Origin: UBA7328 sp965247965
Lineage (GTDB): Bacteria; Bacteroidota; Bacteroidia; Chitinophagales; Saprospiraceae
NCBI GenBank assembly: GCA_965247965.1
Contig: OZ252053.1
Coordinates: 2,480,001-2,544,000 of the forward strand
Direction of reading: 5' to 3'
DNA length: 64,000 bases
The notes beneath the pieces are model-generated. The model ran no database searches and was not told the origin of the DNA. It saw only the letters and a list, made by a program, of their open reading frames with translations. The position numbers and the translations under genes were made by a program. Shown piece after piece: positions 53,139 through 62,033 of this stretch; within the stretch, counting starts at the first letter, position 1, and each line of letters starts with the position of its first letter.

Positions 53139-54773
53139 TCAACTTTTTATGAATCCCCGCTCCTTGTAAATCTCAATATACTTCTGATCCAATTCTTTAG
53201 AATCCTTGTATTTCACTCGCAATTCAGCCAATTGTGTCTTGAGGCTTCTTACAATATCGGCATAGCCTGGATCGTCATAAACATTATTCATTTCGCGGGG
53301 ATCTTGTAGCCGGTCGTAAAGCTCCCATTCGTCCACATCGTAGTAGAAATGAGCCAGTTTGTACTCTTTCGTGACTATTCCGTAGTGCCGCTTGACCATG
53401 TGTACCGCTGGATATTCGTAGTAGTGGTAGTAGACGGCATTGCGATTCCACTCGTCGTCTTGACCTTTTAGGAGAGGAATGAGACTTTCTCCCTGCATAT
53501 CAGAAGGAGCGGTTATGCCTGCAGCCTCAAGGAAGGTTTGAGCGAAGTCGAGGTTTTGAACCATTTCGTCATTCGTTGTACCTGCTTCGATCACATTAGA
53601 CCATTTGATTAAAAGCGGTGTTTTAAAAGATTCGTCATAAATAAATCTCTTGTCAAACCATCCGTGTTCACCGAGATAAAACCCCTGATCCGATGTATAC
53701 ACCACAATCGTAGTTTCATCTAAGCCGGTTTCCTCCAGATAGTCAAGGACGCGGCCCACATTGTCATCTACCGATGATATACAAGCGAGGTAGTCCTGCA
53801 TATATCGTTGATATTTCCACTTCATTTTTTCTTCGTCGGTCATCGAAGGCCAATTCTCCCTGAAGAAGTCGTTGATCTCATCCAGGACAGGTTCGTATAG
53901 AGCTTTTTGCTCATCGTTGGATCGGTCATAGGGACCATAAAAACTATTATGAAATTCAGGAACTTCCGGTTCCACGTTGCCCATTGAAGCCACCGTTTCC
54001 GGCCGCACCTTGCTGTCATGGCTGTACATCATGTGAGTCAATAAATTCATTTCGGCAGTCTTGGCAGCTGTTCCACGATTCGAATAATCATCAAATAAGG
54101 TTTCGGGCTCAGGAAATTGCTTTTTAGTAAACTCCTTGAATTTGTCTGGCCGTGGCCACCAGGAACGGTGTGGTGCTTTATGGAGGTACATCATCAAGAA
54201 TGGCTTATTAGGGTTCCGTTTTTGATCTAGCCAATTAATCGTGAGATCAGTGATGATATCAGTGACATATCCGGTGATGGTGGTATCGCCATTAGGAGTT
54301 ATAAATCTGGGATTGATATAGTGCCCCTGGCCGGGTAAGATCATAAAATCATCCACACCTTTGGGGTTGTTTCCGAAATGCAGTTTGCCGTACATAGCAG
54401 TCTGATAATCAGCCATTTGGAACAATTGTGGGAAGGTGATTTGACTAGTGTCAAATGACATCATATTGTCGATTTTGCCATTTATATGTGTATGTTTTCC
54501 AGTGAGAATAGTCGCTCTTGATGGAGCGCAAATTGAATTGGTGACGCAAGCATTTGTGAACAACATTCCTTCCTGGGCTATCCGGTCAATGTTTGGCGTT
54601 TCGATCAGACGGTTAGTATATGCGCTTATGGCTTGGTAGGCATGGTCATCGGACATTATGAAGAGGATGTTTGGGCGGTTGGGAGTTTCTGTTTTTTCTA
54701 CTTTGCAGGTAGAAAGTGTTAAGATTAGAAATGTGGCTAAAAGCAAATTCAAATTGATTTTCATCTTATTCAT
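53139..54773 (-). CDS. Type I sulfatase lipoprotein
   Basis: A 544-residue sulfatase. The lipobox TLSTC anchors Cys23. The formylglycine motif is Cys82 in ICAPSRATILTG. FIMSDDHAYQAISAY holds the metal-binding Asp pair and VYTSDQGFYLGEHGWFDKR the later Asp and His. The latter pattern resembles N-acetylglucosamine-6-sulfatase and iduronate sulfatase-like groups. It is a single gene on the minus strand, upstream of the broken cytochrome gene. Confidence 0.92.
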   Translation of the reverse strand: MNKMKINLNLLLATFLILTLSTCKVEKTETPNRPNILFIMSDDHAYQAISAYTNRLIETPNIDRIAQEGMLFTNACVTNSICAPSRATILTGKHTHINGKIDNMMSFDTSQITFPQLFQMADYQTAMYGKLHFGNNPKGVDDFMILPGQGHYINPRFITPNGDTTITGYVTDIITDLTINWLDQKRNPNKPFLMMYLHKAPHRSWWPRPDKFKEFTKKQFPEPETLFDDYSNRGTAAKTAEMNLLTHMMYSHDSKVRPETVASMGNVEPEVPEFHNSFYGPYDRSNDEQKALYEPVLDEINDFFRENWPSMTDEEKMKWKYQRYMQDYLACISSVDDNVGRVLDYLEETGLDETTIVVYTSDQGFYLGEHGWFDKRFIYDESFKTPLLIKWSNVIEAGTTNDEMVQNLDFAQTFLEAAGITAPSDMQGESLIPLLKGQDDEWNRNAVYYHYYEYPAVHMVKRHYGIVTKEYKLAHFYYDVDEWELYDRLQDPREMNNVYDDPGYADIVRSLKTQLAELRVKYKDSKELDQKYIEIYKERGFIKS

Positions 54774-55104
54774 TCATTTTTACTTCATGAAGTTGTTTAA
54801 AAACATATCTCATCGCCTACAGACAACACATTGATCCTCAATTTATTAGCAATTTTCTCAACACGTAGACTATGGCTATGCATTTCAAAAATTACAAATT
54901 CTTGAGGATCAAGCCGTTATCTTCGTCAGATGACATAGTTATTAAACAACTTCCATGCTAATTTAGCAGGTATTATGGAGTTAGTGAGCTCAGGCGCTAA
55001 TTTAGATATGTCAAATTTTTGAAATTCGGAATATCTCGGTTCAGAGATATATGTTGACAATCATTTTGTACAAAATAATGTGGCATTTTTTATACATTTA
55101 GATT
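54774..55104. other. 331-bp intergenic region with toxin-antitoxin promoter
   Basis: No gene is visible. The right end should hold the YefM/YoeB promoter: TTGACA at 55054-55059 and a TATACA-like box near 55090. ATATCTC and GAGATAT at about 55031-55051 can form a small hairpin. A TGTACA-centred palindrome is listed separately. The left part holds nothing that I recognise. Confidence 0.5.
55063..55076. promoter_or_regulatory. TGTACA-centred palindrome, candidate YefM operator
   Basis: ATTTTGTACAAAAT is a perfect 14-bp palindrome 29 bases before the antitoxin start and next to the -35-like TTGACA. Operators of E. coli yefM-yoeB contain the core TGTACA, so autoregulation through this site is likely. 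Confidence 0.6.
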
Positions 55105-55374
55105 ATGAAGGCCATCACATCATCTGCCCTTAGAAAGAGCATGAAGAAATATTTGGACACGGTGTCTCATTCAATGGAGCTCATTGTAGTATCTCGTAAA
55201 AAGGAAGAGGATGCTGTGGTAATAATGTCAATCAAAGAGTACAATTCTCTTATGGAAACGGCTCATTTGCTTTCGACCGAAGCCAATAGAGATGATCTCC
55301 GGGAGTCTATTGAGCAATTGAATTCTGGCGAGACTTTCTCATTCAATCTTAAGAAACGAACATTTGGCGACTAG
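55105..55374 (+). CDS. yefM: Phd/YefM family antitoxin
   Basis: An 89-residue antitoxin. The N-terminus (MKAITSSALRKSMKKYLDTV) and VIMSIKEYNSLMETAHLL are the standard YefM pattern, giving the DNA-binding dimer. The C-terminal half is the toxin-binding tail. The stop TAG shares its last base with the toxin GTG, so the pair is coupled. A palindrome upstream is a likely operator. The locus appears intact. Confidence 0.92.
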   Translation: MKAITSSALRKSMKKYLDTVSHSMELIVVSRKKEEDAVVIMSIKEYNSLMETAHLLSTEANRDDLRESIEQLNSGETFSFNLKKRTFGD

Positions 55375-55643
55375 TGGAATTTGAATTCACTAAAAGGGCC
55401 AAGAAGCATTATGAATACTGGGAATCTAATGAAACCGATGTTCTTGATAAAATCCACGATCTGCTTGAATCCATTGCCCAGTCTCCATTTAAAGGGTTGG
55501 GCGTGCCAGAACCTCTACGGCATGAACTGAAAGGTTATTGGTCGAGGAGGATTACAAAGGAACACCGTCTCGTATACAAAATATCGGGTAAGAAAGGCGT
55601 GGATCAGAAATGTACTGTAGTTCAGTGTCGTTTTCACTACTAA
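55374..55643 (+). CDS. yoeB: Txe/YoeB family mRNA interferase toxin
   Basis: An 89-residue RelE-fold toxin that cleaves mRNA on the ribosome. EPLRHELKGYWSRRITKEHR carries the catalytic Glu and Arg, and the C-terminal HY (His88, Tyr89) equals the terminal His-Tyr of E. coli YoeB. It starts with GTG, one base overlapping the antitoxin stop. All catalytic positions are kept, so the toxin should be active. Confidence 0.92.
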   Translation: MEFEFTKRAKKHYEYWESNETDVLDKIHDLLESIAQSPFKGLGVPEPLRHELKGYWSRRITKEHRLVYKISGKKGVDQKCTVVQCRFHY

Positions 55644-55654
55644 TTACATAATTG

Positions 55655-55759
55655 TTACTCGTGGTTAAAATGGTCAATTAAATTTTTTTCGTTATAACTC
55701 TCTTCTATGGCCAATTCTATTCCTTTTTGCTGGTCAATGTCCATTTTATGCCATATTCC
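55655..55759 (-). pseudogene. Remnant of an addiction-module antitoxin
   Basis: The minus strand reads IWHKMDIDQQKGIELAIEES and then YNEKNLIDHFNHE before a stop. This parallels FWEELDEDQQRELDLAIQES and YDEENLIDHETAIE of the antitoxin at 56897-58326. Only the C-terminal part remains and its last helix is missing. It is a second, older copy of that type of antitoxin. Confidence 0.55.
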
Positions 55760-56126
55760 GGACATAATGAGTAGCACAGGCTCTCTCAATTTGCACATTA
55801 TTGGTTTTACTAAATCTTAATACTTGTTTCGGGCCTTTTCCATATTTCATATAGGCCGTCCATGATGGGTTGAGATTCCTTTCCATGGCCACTTTTCTTA
55901 GTATTTTATTTACTCTGGAAAGCTTGCTCAAATTTGCTTTACATACTTTTTCCAAATACGCTACCTGGCCCAATCTCCACCTTTCATAGTCAGCCTTAGC
56001 AAGATATTCGGTTTTGAGCAATATATCCACCGGGCTTATATAACCTTTTTCCTCCATCAATTCCATACAGTACTGTCTAATCTTTTTCTCCACCCGGACA
56101 CTATTCATACTCTTCCTTCTCTGCAT
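55746..56126 (-). CDS. Conserved hypothetical protein
   Basis: A 126-residue basic protein with no recognised domain. The middle (QYCMELMEEKGYISPVDILL, YERWRLGQVAYLEKVC) looks like a compact helical domain. It is followed 9 bases upstream by another hypothetical gene on the same strand, so both are probably co-transcribed. No signal peptide or membrane segment is seen. Confidence 0.6.
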   Translation of the reverse strand: MQRRKSMNSVRVEKKIRQYCMELMEEKGYISPVDILLKTEYLAKADYERWRLGQVAYLEKVCKANLSKLSRVNKILRKVAMERNLNPSWTAYMKYGKGPKQVLRFSKTNNVQIERACATHYVRNMA

Positions 56127-56135
56127 ATTACAATA

Positions 56136-56552
56136 CTATTCAAGGTTCCCATGGATGATATCTTCCTCTGCATATTCATGAATTCTATGTATCAAATTAT
56201 CTGTGATTTCTTCCACCAATTTCTCAAGATGTTCGGAATATTCAAGATATTCCGGCCATAGTACGGTATTCAGAAAATTCTCGTTTATCCTGACCATGGC
56301 AGTGGTATATTTTTGTCTATGATATCTGTATGGTCTTACCTCATATTTACGGCAAATCGCTACCAGCAACTTCTTATGCCAACTGTCGGGCGTGTACAAA
56401 GTGTATTCTTTCAGGTCTTTGTGAATTTCAAGCCCTGGTTTTTTTTGGATTATCCTTTCCTTAGCTGAAATCGCTGCTTGTTTCTCTCCTTCAGTTGTGG
56501 CGCCGGATATGAGGGCTTCGATTTTTTTGATTTTTTCCAGTAATGTATCCAT
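56136..56552 (-). CDS. Conserved hypothetical protein
   Basis: A 138-residue protein. The N-terminus (LEKIKKIEALISGATTEGEK) is a helical pair that recalls DUF2786-like starts. The centre HKKLLVAICRKYEVRPYRYH and VRINENFLNTVLWPEY are distinctive but not assigned by me. It is the first gene of a likely two-gene unit with 55746-56126. It lies downstream of a broken RelE-type toxin. Confidence 0.6.
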   Translation of the reverse strand: MDTLLEKIKKIEALISGATTEGEKQAAISAKERIIQKKPGLEIHKDLKEYTLYTPDSWHKKLLVAICRKYEVRPYRYHRQKYTTAMVRINENFLNTVLWPEYLEYSEHLEKLVEEITDNLIHRIHEYAEEDIIHGNLE

Positions 56553-56710
56553 GTCCGAATTTCAATGGCATTTTATCAATAAAGATACTTGACCTCCATA
56601 TTCTCCCAATTACAAACAAATTGATGAATTTTTCTCCAGATAGACTTGTACGATTTAATCATGAAGTTCCATTCTTGGTTGTCTTCTTAGCAAAAGCTGA
56701 TGACAATTCA

Positions 56711-56896
56711 TCAATCATATGGATTCTTATCTGGATGTTGTTTTGAATCCCAAAAGAAAACAATAGTTAGGGTTGTATTGGTGAATCGGTAATACATTCG
56801 CCTCCTCTTATCAATATTTGTCGAACGTACTCCCCTTTTCTTTTTAGATGTCCGTCCAGATTCTGGGTATTTCTGAAGAACTCTTATTCCACGTGA
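56711..56896 (-). pseudogene. RelE/ParE-type toxin, 5'-truncated
   Basis: Directly after the antitoxin stop the minus strand reads GIRVLQKYPESGRTSKKKRG and later MYYRFTNTTLTIVFFWDSKQ with HPDKNPYD before the stop at 56711. This is the usual end of RelE/ParE toxins (fFWDxRQxPxK). The first 35-40 residues are missing and no start codon is suitable. It was the toxin partner of the antitoxin at 56897-58326. The remaining bases 56553-56710 hold nothing that I recognise. Confidence 0.65.
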
Positions 56897-57107
56897 CTAT
56901 TCTTTCCTGATCCATGTCCGAAGTCGCTCAATGGCAGTTTCATGGTCAATTAGATTTTCTTCGTCATAACTTTCTTGAATTGCCAAGTCCAATTCCCTTT
57001 GCTGATCTTCGTCTAGTTCTTCCCAAAAGTCCGTTTTTTCCAGGTTTTGATTGATTAATCGCAATATAGATTCGTGAATTTGGGTGAGTAGTTCTTTGTC
57101 CTGTACC

Positions 57108-58269
57108 ATAGTACATGACAAAACAGGATTGATAAAATAATTGCCACGCGTAAAGTGTTGATAATGTGTTACTTACAACACTGAACGACATGGCAATTAA
57201 GGAGAAAGTTAAAGAACTTTCCCGAGAATTGAAAATAGAACTTAGTAAACTTCACCAGCAAAGGGTAAACTTGATTGCCTCGGCGGTGATCAGTATGTCT
57301 ACCATTAGGAGTGTCAATATGGTCAAGGTTGCTCACGGTATGATTTCAAAAGCGAAGCCATTGAGTAATTATCGTCGTCTTCAACGATTTATCTCTCAGG
57401 TGGATTGGGATGACACTGGTCTAGGACATTTGCTTTTGAAAATGAGTGAGTTGAAGGGGCCTTATACCCTGCTTGTGGATAGGACAAACTGGCAATTTGG
57501 TAAAGTGGATATTAATTTTTTGGTATTTTCTATACTAGGAGACGGGTATTCGATACCGATCAAATGGGTGTTGCTTCCAAAGAAAGGCAACTCTGCACAA
57601 TATGAAAGAATTGAGTTGTTAGAGGAAGTGGTAAAAATTGTTGGAAAAGGTCAGATAAAGAACGTTATAGGAGACCGGGAATTCATTGGCCAACATTGGG
57701 TTAAGTACTTGATAACCAATGAGATAGGATTCAACCTTCGGGTTAAGGAAGGCATGGTAGGTGTAAAAAATGGCAAGGAGGTAAAACTGGGTTTATTATG
57801 TAAAAATAATAAAAGATCATCGCCAAGATTGCCGGGAAAATATTTAGTTGGAGGCAATGAAGTATACGTAAGCGGATTCAGATTTAGAAATGACAAGAAC
57901 AAATTAGAGTATTTGATAGTCATACACTCTGAGGATGTAGAAGATGCTTGCGATATCTATGCCAAAAGGTGGTATATTGAAAACATGTTCAAGGACATGA
58001 AAACGAATGGTTTTCAACTGGAAGATACACATGTAACTCATCCCAAAAGGCTAGAAACATTATTTGGTTTATTAGCCATATCATATGTATGGATGATACG
58101 TATAGGCGAATGGATAAAGAGAAAGATACCCTCATTATTCAAAAAAAATAATCGAGGAAAAAGAAGAAAAAGCATTTTCAGGGGAGGGATAGACAACTAT
58201 ATCAACGCATATATTAACCACGACAGACGGAAAATTTGGCTCTACTTCCGTTTTTTGTCATGTACTTAG
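57108..58269 (+). mobile_element. IS4-family insertion sequence, 1162 bp
   Basis: The left end begins CATAGTACATGACAAAA and the right end, read inward, CTAAGTACATGACAAAA. The 9-bp direct repeat GTCCTGTAC flanks it (57099-57107 and 58270-58278). The transposase stop codon TAG is formed by the last three bases of the element. The insertion lies within an antitoxin gene. Confidence 0.9.
57190..58269 (+). CDS. IS4-family transposase
   Basis: A 359-residue DDE transposase from ATG 57190. Asp candidates are in LLVDRTNWQFG and VIGDREFIG, and Glu lies in YAKRWYIENMFKDMKTNG, which has the IS4 signature Y-x2-R-x3-E-x6-K. It is related to the partial transposase at the left edge of the window. The frame is intact. 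Confidence 0.92.
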   Translation: MAIKEKVKELSRELKIELSKLHQQRVNLIASAVISMSTIRSVNMVKVAHGMISKAKPLSNYRRLQRFISQVDWDDTGLGHLLLKMSELKGPYTLLVDRTNWQFGKVDINFLVFSILGDGYSIPIKWVLLPKKGNSAQYERIELLEEVVKIVGKGQIKNVIGDREFIGQHWVKYLITNEIGFNLRVKEGMVGVKNGKEVKLGLLCKNNKRSSPRLPGKYLVGGNEVYVSGFRFRNDKNKLEYLIVIHSEDVEDACDIYAKRWYIENMFKDMKTNGFQLEDTHVTHPKRLETLFGLLAISYVWMIRIGEWIKRKIPSLFKKNNRGKRRKSIFRGGIDNYINAYINHDRRKIWLYFRFLSCT

Positions 58270-58353
58270 GTCCTGTACTTGTGCGATCATATCGTATAAA
58301 CCGCCTTTTAATTCAAATGCATTCATTGTCCTGTCTGACTTTCTTCAAAAATA

Positions 58354-58980
58354 CTACATTATCCGCTCATACTTCCCATAAAACCACAATTTAGGAGTCA
58401 GCTTTGTATCATCCCCTTCGTAATATCCATACCCGATTATTTCGTAAAATTGGTCGGATATCGTCTCTTGAAAATATTCAATCCGTTGAGGCGATTTTTG
58501 ATTGCTTTGCCAGATAATGGTATGATCTCCTTTAGTGCTTCCTTTGTGCATAATCGTCTCAGATGGCTTTTTCACCACACACCATATTTCACCATTTTGG
58601 ATTTTATTGGCACCAGTGCTCTTTTCTGTTTTGCCTGTATCAGGATAGTAATCGGTGATCGTAACTCGTTGAAAATAAGAACTTTCTGAAGTGTATACTT
58701 GTGTCACTTCAATCTCATTCACCTGTTTCAGCCGAGGAGATTGTACATGTCTTAGTGTCAGATTTTTCAAATCCATTTTATTGGCAGCAACGGGTTTGGA
58801 GTCTTCGAAAATCAAAAATTTACCCTTCCATGTTCCATCCAAATTTTTGAATACATCAGCGTATTTACTATCAGCTTCACTAGAAAGAGGAGCTGATTCG
58901 ATGCTGCTTATATCATTTGGCGATTGACAAGAAGAAAATGTAAAGGAAAATATTGCCGTGATAAAAAGCATGAATTTCAT
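58354..58980 (-). CDS. Hypothetical lipoprotein
   Basis: A 208-residue protein with a clear lipobox (TFSSC, Cys18). The mature part may form a beta-rich lipocalin-like barrel, from NLDGTWKGKFLIFEDSK to the closing LTPKLWFYGKYERIM. The pattern GTWxGxF...YY is seen in small lipid-binding or DUF1579-like proteins. No function is assigned. It lies alone between the broken antitoxin and typA. Confidence 0.6.
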   Translation of the reverse strand: MKFMLFITAIFSFTFSSCQSPNDISSIESAPLSSEADSKYADVFKNLDGTWKGKFLIFEDSKPVAANKMDLKNLTLRHVQSPRLKQVNEIEVTQVYTSESSYFQRVTITDYYPDTGKTEKSTGANKIQNGEIWCVVKKPSETIMHKGSTKGDHTIIWQSNQKSPQRIEYFQETISDQFYEIIGYGYYEGDDTKLTPKLWFYGKYERIM

Positions 58981-59165
58981 AGCACGTTTTAATACTTTAG
59001 AAAAATATTACTTTACCGCGTTTTGGTTTGTGCCATTTCGTTGTTCGACACCAGTTCGAATATAATCGAAAGAAATCGCGCCGAAAGAGAGAAAGCCAGA
59101 CGGTCCGAGCAAAGCTGGTTTCAAATACGATGTCACTTTGTCAACTTTCATTAAAATCTTTCCAC

Positions 59166-60965
59166 CTACCCCTTCTTTGCCCGCTTACGATCATGCTCAC
59201 TGAGCAAAATCTTCCTCAACCGAATCGATTTTGGTGTCACTTCCACATATTCATCTTCACCAATATACTCCATCGCTTCTTCCAGAGAAAACTTCACTGC
59301 GGGTGCGATGGACATCTTATCATCAGAGCCGGAAGCTCGCATATTCGTCAACTTTTTAGTCTTGATCACATTGACCACGATATCATGATAGCGGGTGTTT
59401 TCGCCAATGACCTGGCCAGTATAAACCTCCTGACTGGGATCGATAAAAAATTTACCTCTGTCCTGAAGTTTATCAATGGAATATGTAATAGACATGCCTG
59501 TTTCCATTGAAATGAGCGCTCCATTTCTCCTGTTTTCGATCTCACCTTTCCAAGGTTCATAACCATTGAATCGATGTGATACCACTGCTTCGCCTTCTGT
59601 TGCGGTTAATATAGGATTGGTCAACCCAATAAGTCCCCTAGCTGTTATTTTGAACTCAAGGTTGACCCGGTCATTCTTCTTCTCGATATTCAGAATATCT
59701 CCTTTTCGCCTGGTTACGATTTCGATTACTTTGCCGGAAAACTCTTCGGCTACATTTACATTGAGTAATTCCACAGGTTCGTGTTTAAAGCCATCTATTT
59801 CTTTGATCACTACTTTTGGCTGACCCAATTGAAATTCGTATCCTTCCCTTCTCATCGTTTCGACCAAAATCGATAGATGAAGAATGCCTCTGCCAAAGAC
59901 CAATAACCGGTCTGGCGAATCTGTATCCTCCACGCGAAGTGCGAGATTCTTTTCAGTTTCTTTGAAAAGCCGCTCTCTCAAATGCCTCGATGTGACAAAT
60001 TTCCCTTCCTTACCAAAAAAAGGTGAATTGTTAATCGTAAAGAGCATACTCATGGTAGGTTCGTCCACGGCAATCGGCTTCATACCTTCGGGTTCATTAG
60101 GGTCAGCAATAGTATCTCCAATATCAAAATTTTCAAGACCCATAATGGCTACGATTTCACCCGATTTGATTTCATCTTTGGTTTTTTCCTTTCCAAGTCC
60201 TTCAAAGAGGTACAGCTCTTTTACAACAGATTTATGAACGTTGCCATCCCTCTGAACGACAACAACCTGGTCCCCCATTTTTATGCTTCCCCGATGCACT
60301 CTTCCCACAGCAATTCTACCGGTATAGGAAGAATAATCGAGCGAACTGATCTGCAACTGTAATGTGCCCGGATTCTCTTTTGGAGGATCAAAATACTCCA
60401 CAATGGTATCTAATAGAAAGCTGATATCATTAGTTGGATTTTGCCAATCAGGGCCCATCCATCCCTGTTTGGAAGAGCCGTATACGGTAGGATAGTCGAG
60501 TTGTTCCTCCGTGGCATCAAGTGAAAACATAAGGTCAAAAACTTTCTCATTTGATCCTTCAGGATCGCAATTTGGCTTATCAACTTTGTTAATAATAACA
60601 ATCGGTTTTAATTCCAGCTGCAATGCTTTTTGCAATACAAATCGAGTTTGCGGCATTGGCCCTTCGAAGGCATCCACAAGAAGTAAAACGCCATCGGCCA
60701 TGCTGAGCACTCGTTCTACTTCTCCGCCAAAATCGGAGTGGCCGGGAGTGTCAATAATATTGATTTTAGTCCCTTCATATCTTACGGAGACATTCTTCGA
60801 AAGAATTGTAATTCCCCTCTCGCGCTCCAAGTCGTTCGAGTCAAGGATCAATTCTTCGACCTTCTGGTTATCTCGAAATAGTTTTACCTGGTGCAGGATT
60901 CTATCTACCAGGGTAGTTTTTCCGTGATCGACATGGGCTATGATTGCAATATTTCTTATGTCCAT
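59166..60965 (-). CDS. typA: Ribosome-associated GTPase TypA/BipA
   Basis: A translational GTPase that helps ribosome assembly and stress or cold adaptation. G motifs: HVDHGKTT at 11-18, GITILSKN at 51-58, DTPGH at 72-76 and NKVD at 126-129. The C-terminal region (GYEPWKGEIENRRNGALISM) is the BipA-specific domain. ATG 60965 begins MDIRNIAIIAHVDHGK and is preferred to the longer frame. The gene stands alone and is typical core genome. Confidence 0.95.
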   Translation of the reverse strand: MDIRNIAIIAHVDHGKTTLVDRILHQVKLFRDNQKVEELILDSNDLERERGITILSKNVSVRYEGTKINIIDTPGHSDFGGEVERVLSMADGVLLLVDAFEGPMPQTRFVLQKALQLELKPIVIINKVDKPNCDPEGSNEKVFDLMFSLDATEEQLDYPTVYGSSKQGWMGPDWQNPTNDISFLLDTIVEYFDPPKENPGTLQLQISSLDYSSYTGRIAVGRVHRGSIKMGDQVVVVQRDGNVHKSVVKELYLFEGLGKEKTKDEIKSGEIVAIMGLENFDIGDTIADPNEPEGMKPIAVDEPTMSMLFTINNSPFFGKEGKFVTSRHLRERLFKETEKNLALRVEDTDSPDRLLVFGRGILHLSILVETMRREGYEFQLGQPKVVIKEIDGFKHEPVELLNVNVAEEFSGKVIEIVTRRKGDILNIEKKNDRVNLEFKITARGLIGLTNPILTATEGEAVVSHRFNGYEPWKGEIENRRNGALISMETGMSITYSIDKLQDRGKFFIDPSQEVYTGQVIGENTRYHDIVVNVIKTKKLTNMRASGSDDKMSIAPAVKFSLEEAMEYIGEDEYVEVTPKSIRLRKILLSEHDRKRAKKG

Positions 60966-61047
60966 TAAGACGGTTATTTTCAAAAGGAGGACAAAAGTAA
61001 ATTATTATGAGCTTTGTTGTTTCTTGATCAATTTCTAATCCACTTCT

Positions 61048-61911
61048 TCAATGCTGGTGAAAAGCATTTGAAATAAACTCAAGTACAACCGGAAGTGACT
61101 CCCGCCAATATGTCCATGTATGCGCGCCATCGCGCACCCTGTATTCGTGAGGAATTTCCTTCTTTTTCATTGCAATATGGACGAGACTATTCCCTTCATA
61201 AAGAAAATCATCATCGCCACAATCTATAAACCATCGGACATTTTTAATATCGTCGACCGGCAAATCTTCTATTAAAGAGAGCGCATTGTGTCTTTTGTAA
61301 TGGGTCTCGATGTCTTCTTCCGAATAGGTTTCGTTGTTTCTTTTGAGCCTTCCTTTGAATTGTTCTACCGAAAGCGGCCCGACATAAGCGCTCAAGGGAC
61401 ACGCAGAAGAAAATAGTTCCGGCCGATGCAGCGCATACATAAATGAACCCCCTCCGCCCATGGAAAGTCCGGCAACTGCACGGTAACGCTTTTCAGATTT
61501 GATTCGCCAGGTCTTTTCTACGTAAGGCATCAGCTCTTCGAAAAAGAAATCTTCATATCTCCATTTATTGTCGACACTATTGAAATAGCCTCGTTTACCA
61601 GTCTGCGCATCCGGCATAATAATGATCATCGGAGTAGCTTTACCACCATTAATAGCTTTATTAGCGATGTGCAATACTTCGCCAAACTGCACCCACCCAG
61701 TTTGATCATCACCGGCTCCGTGCAGCAAATAGAGCACGGGATAACTCCTTTGAGAACTTTGATAACCGGGAGGCAAATAAATTGCAAATTTTCTTTCGCT
61801 CTTAAGGATTTCACTTTTCATAGAAAGATTGTCATATACCGTTCCGGTTTGTGCGAAAGTCGGCGGGAAAAGAAATCCACCGGAGAACAGTAGAATCAAG
61901 ATTTTTTTCAT
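61048..61911 (-). CDS. Secreted CE1-like/esterase D-family esterase
   Basis: A 287-residue alpha/beta hydrolase with a signal peptide ending PPTFAQ. The nucleophile is Ser150 in AVAGLSMGGGGS; VLYLLHGAGDD holds the oxyanion loop; IDCGDDDFLYEGN and GAHTWTYWRESL supply the Asp and His. The closest family is the CE1/Fes group (feruloyl, acetyl or cinnamoyl ester cleavage). It would remove acyl groups from glycans in the periplasm, in keeping with nearby sulfatases. Confidence 0.87.
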   Translation of the reverse strand: MKKILILLFSGGFLFPPTFAQTGTVYDNLSMKSEILKSERKFAIYLPPGYQSSQRSYPVLYLLHGAGDDQTGWVQFGEVLHIANKAINGGKATPMIIIMPDAQTGKRGYFNSVDNKWRYEDFFFEELMPYVEKTWRIKSEKRYRAVAGLSMGGGGSFMYALHRPELFSSACPLSAYVGPLSVEQFKGRLKRNNETYSEEDIETHYKRHNALSLIEDLPVDDIKNVRWFIDCGDDDFLYEGNSLVHIAMKKKEIPHEYRVRDGAHTWTYWRESLPVVLEFISNAFHQH

Positions 61912-62033
61912 AGTATCTATTTATATCAATGGCGTAATTGCTTAATTTGTCCAGAAGTTAACCTCTGTTCCGAAATATCGGAATAAAAAATTAGCGGACT
62001 ATTATATATTAAAGCTATCATTATTCTGAAAAC

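Larger units (their letters stand above)
56897..58326 (-). pseudogene. Addiction-module antitoxin interrupted by an IS4 element
   Basis: The start lies beyond the IS: ATG 58326, MNAFELKGGLYDMIAQVQD. The rest lies on the other side: DKELLTQIHESILRLINQ to ERLRTWIRKE. Removing the IS (57108-58269) and one copy of the 9-bp repeat GTCCTGTAC joins them in frame to a protein of about 90 residues. Its pattern (FWEELDEDQQRELDLAIQES) is that of small acidic antitoxins of RelE-type addiction modules. A truncated toxin follows, so the module is dead. Confidence 0.8.
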
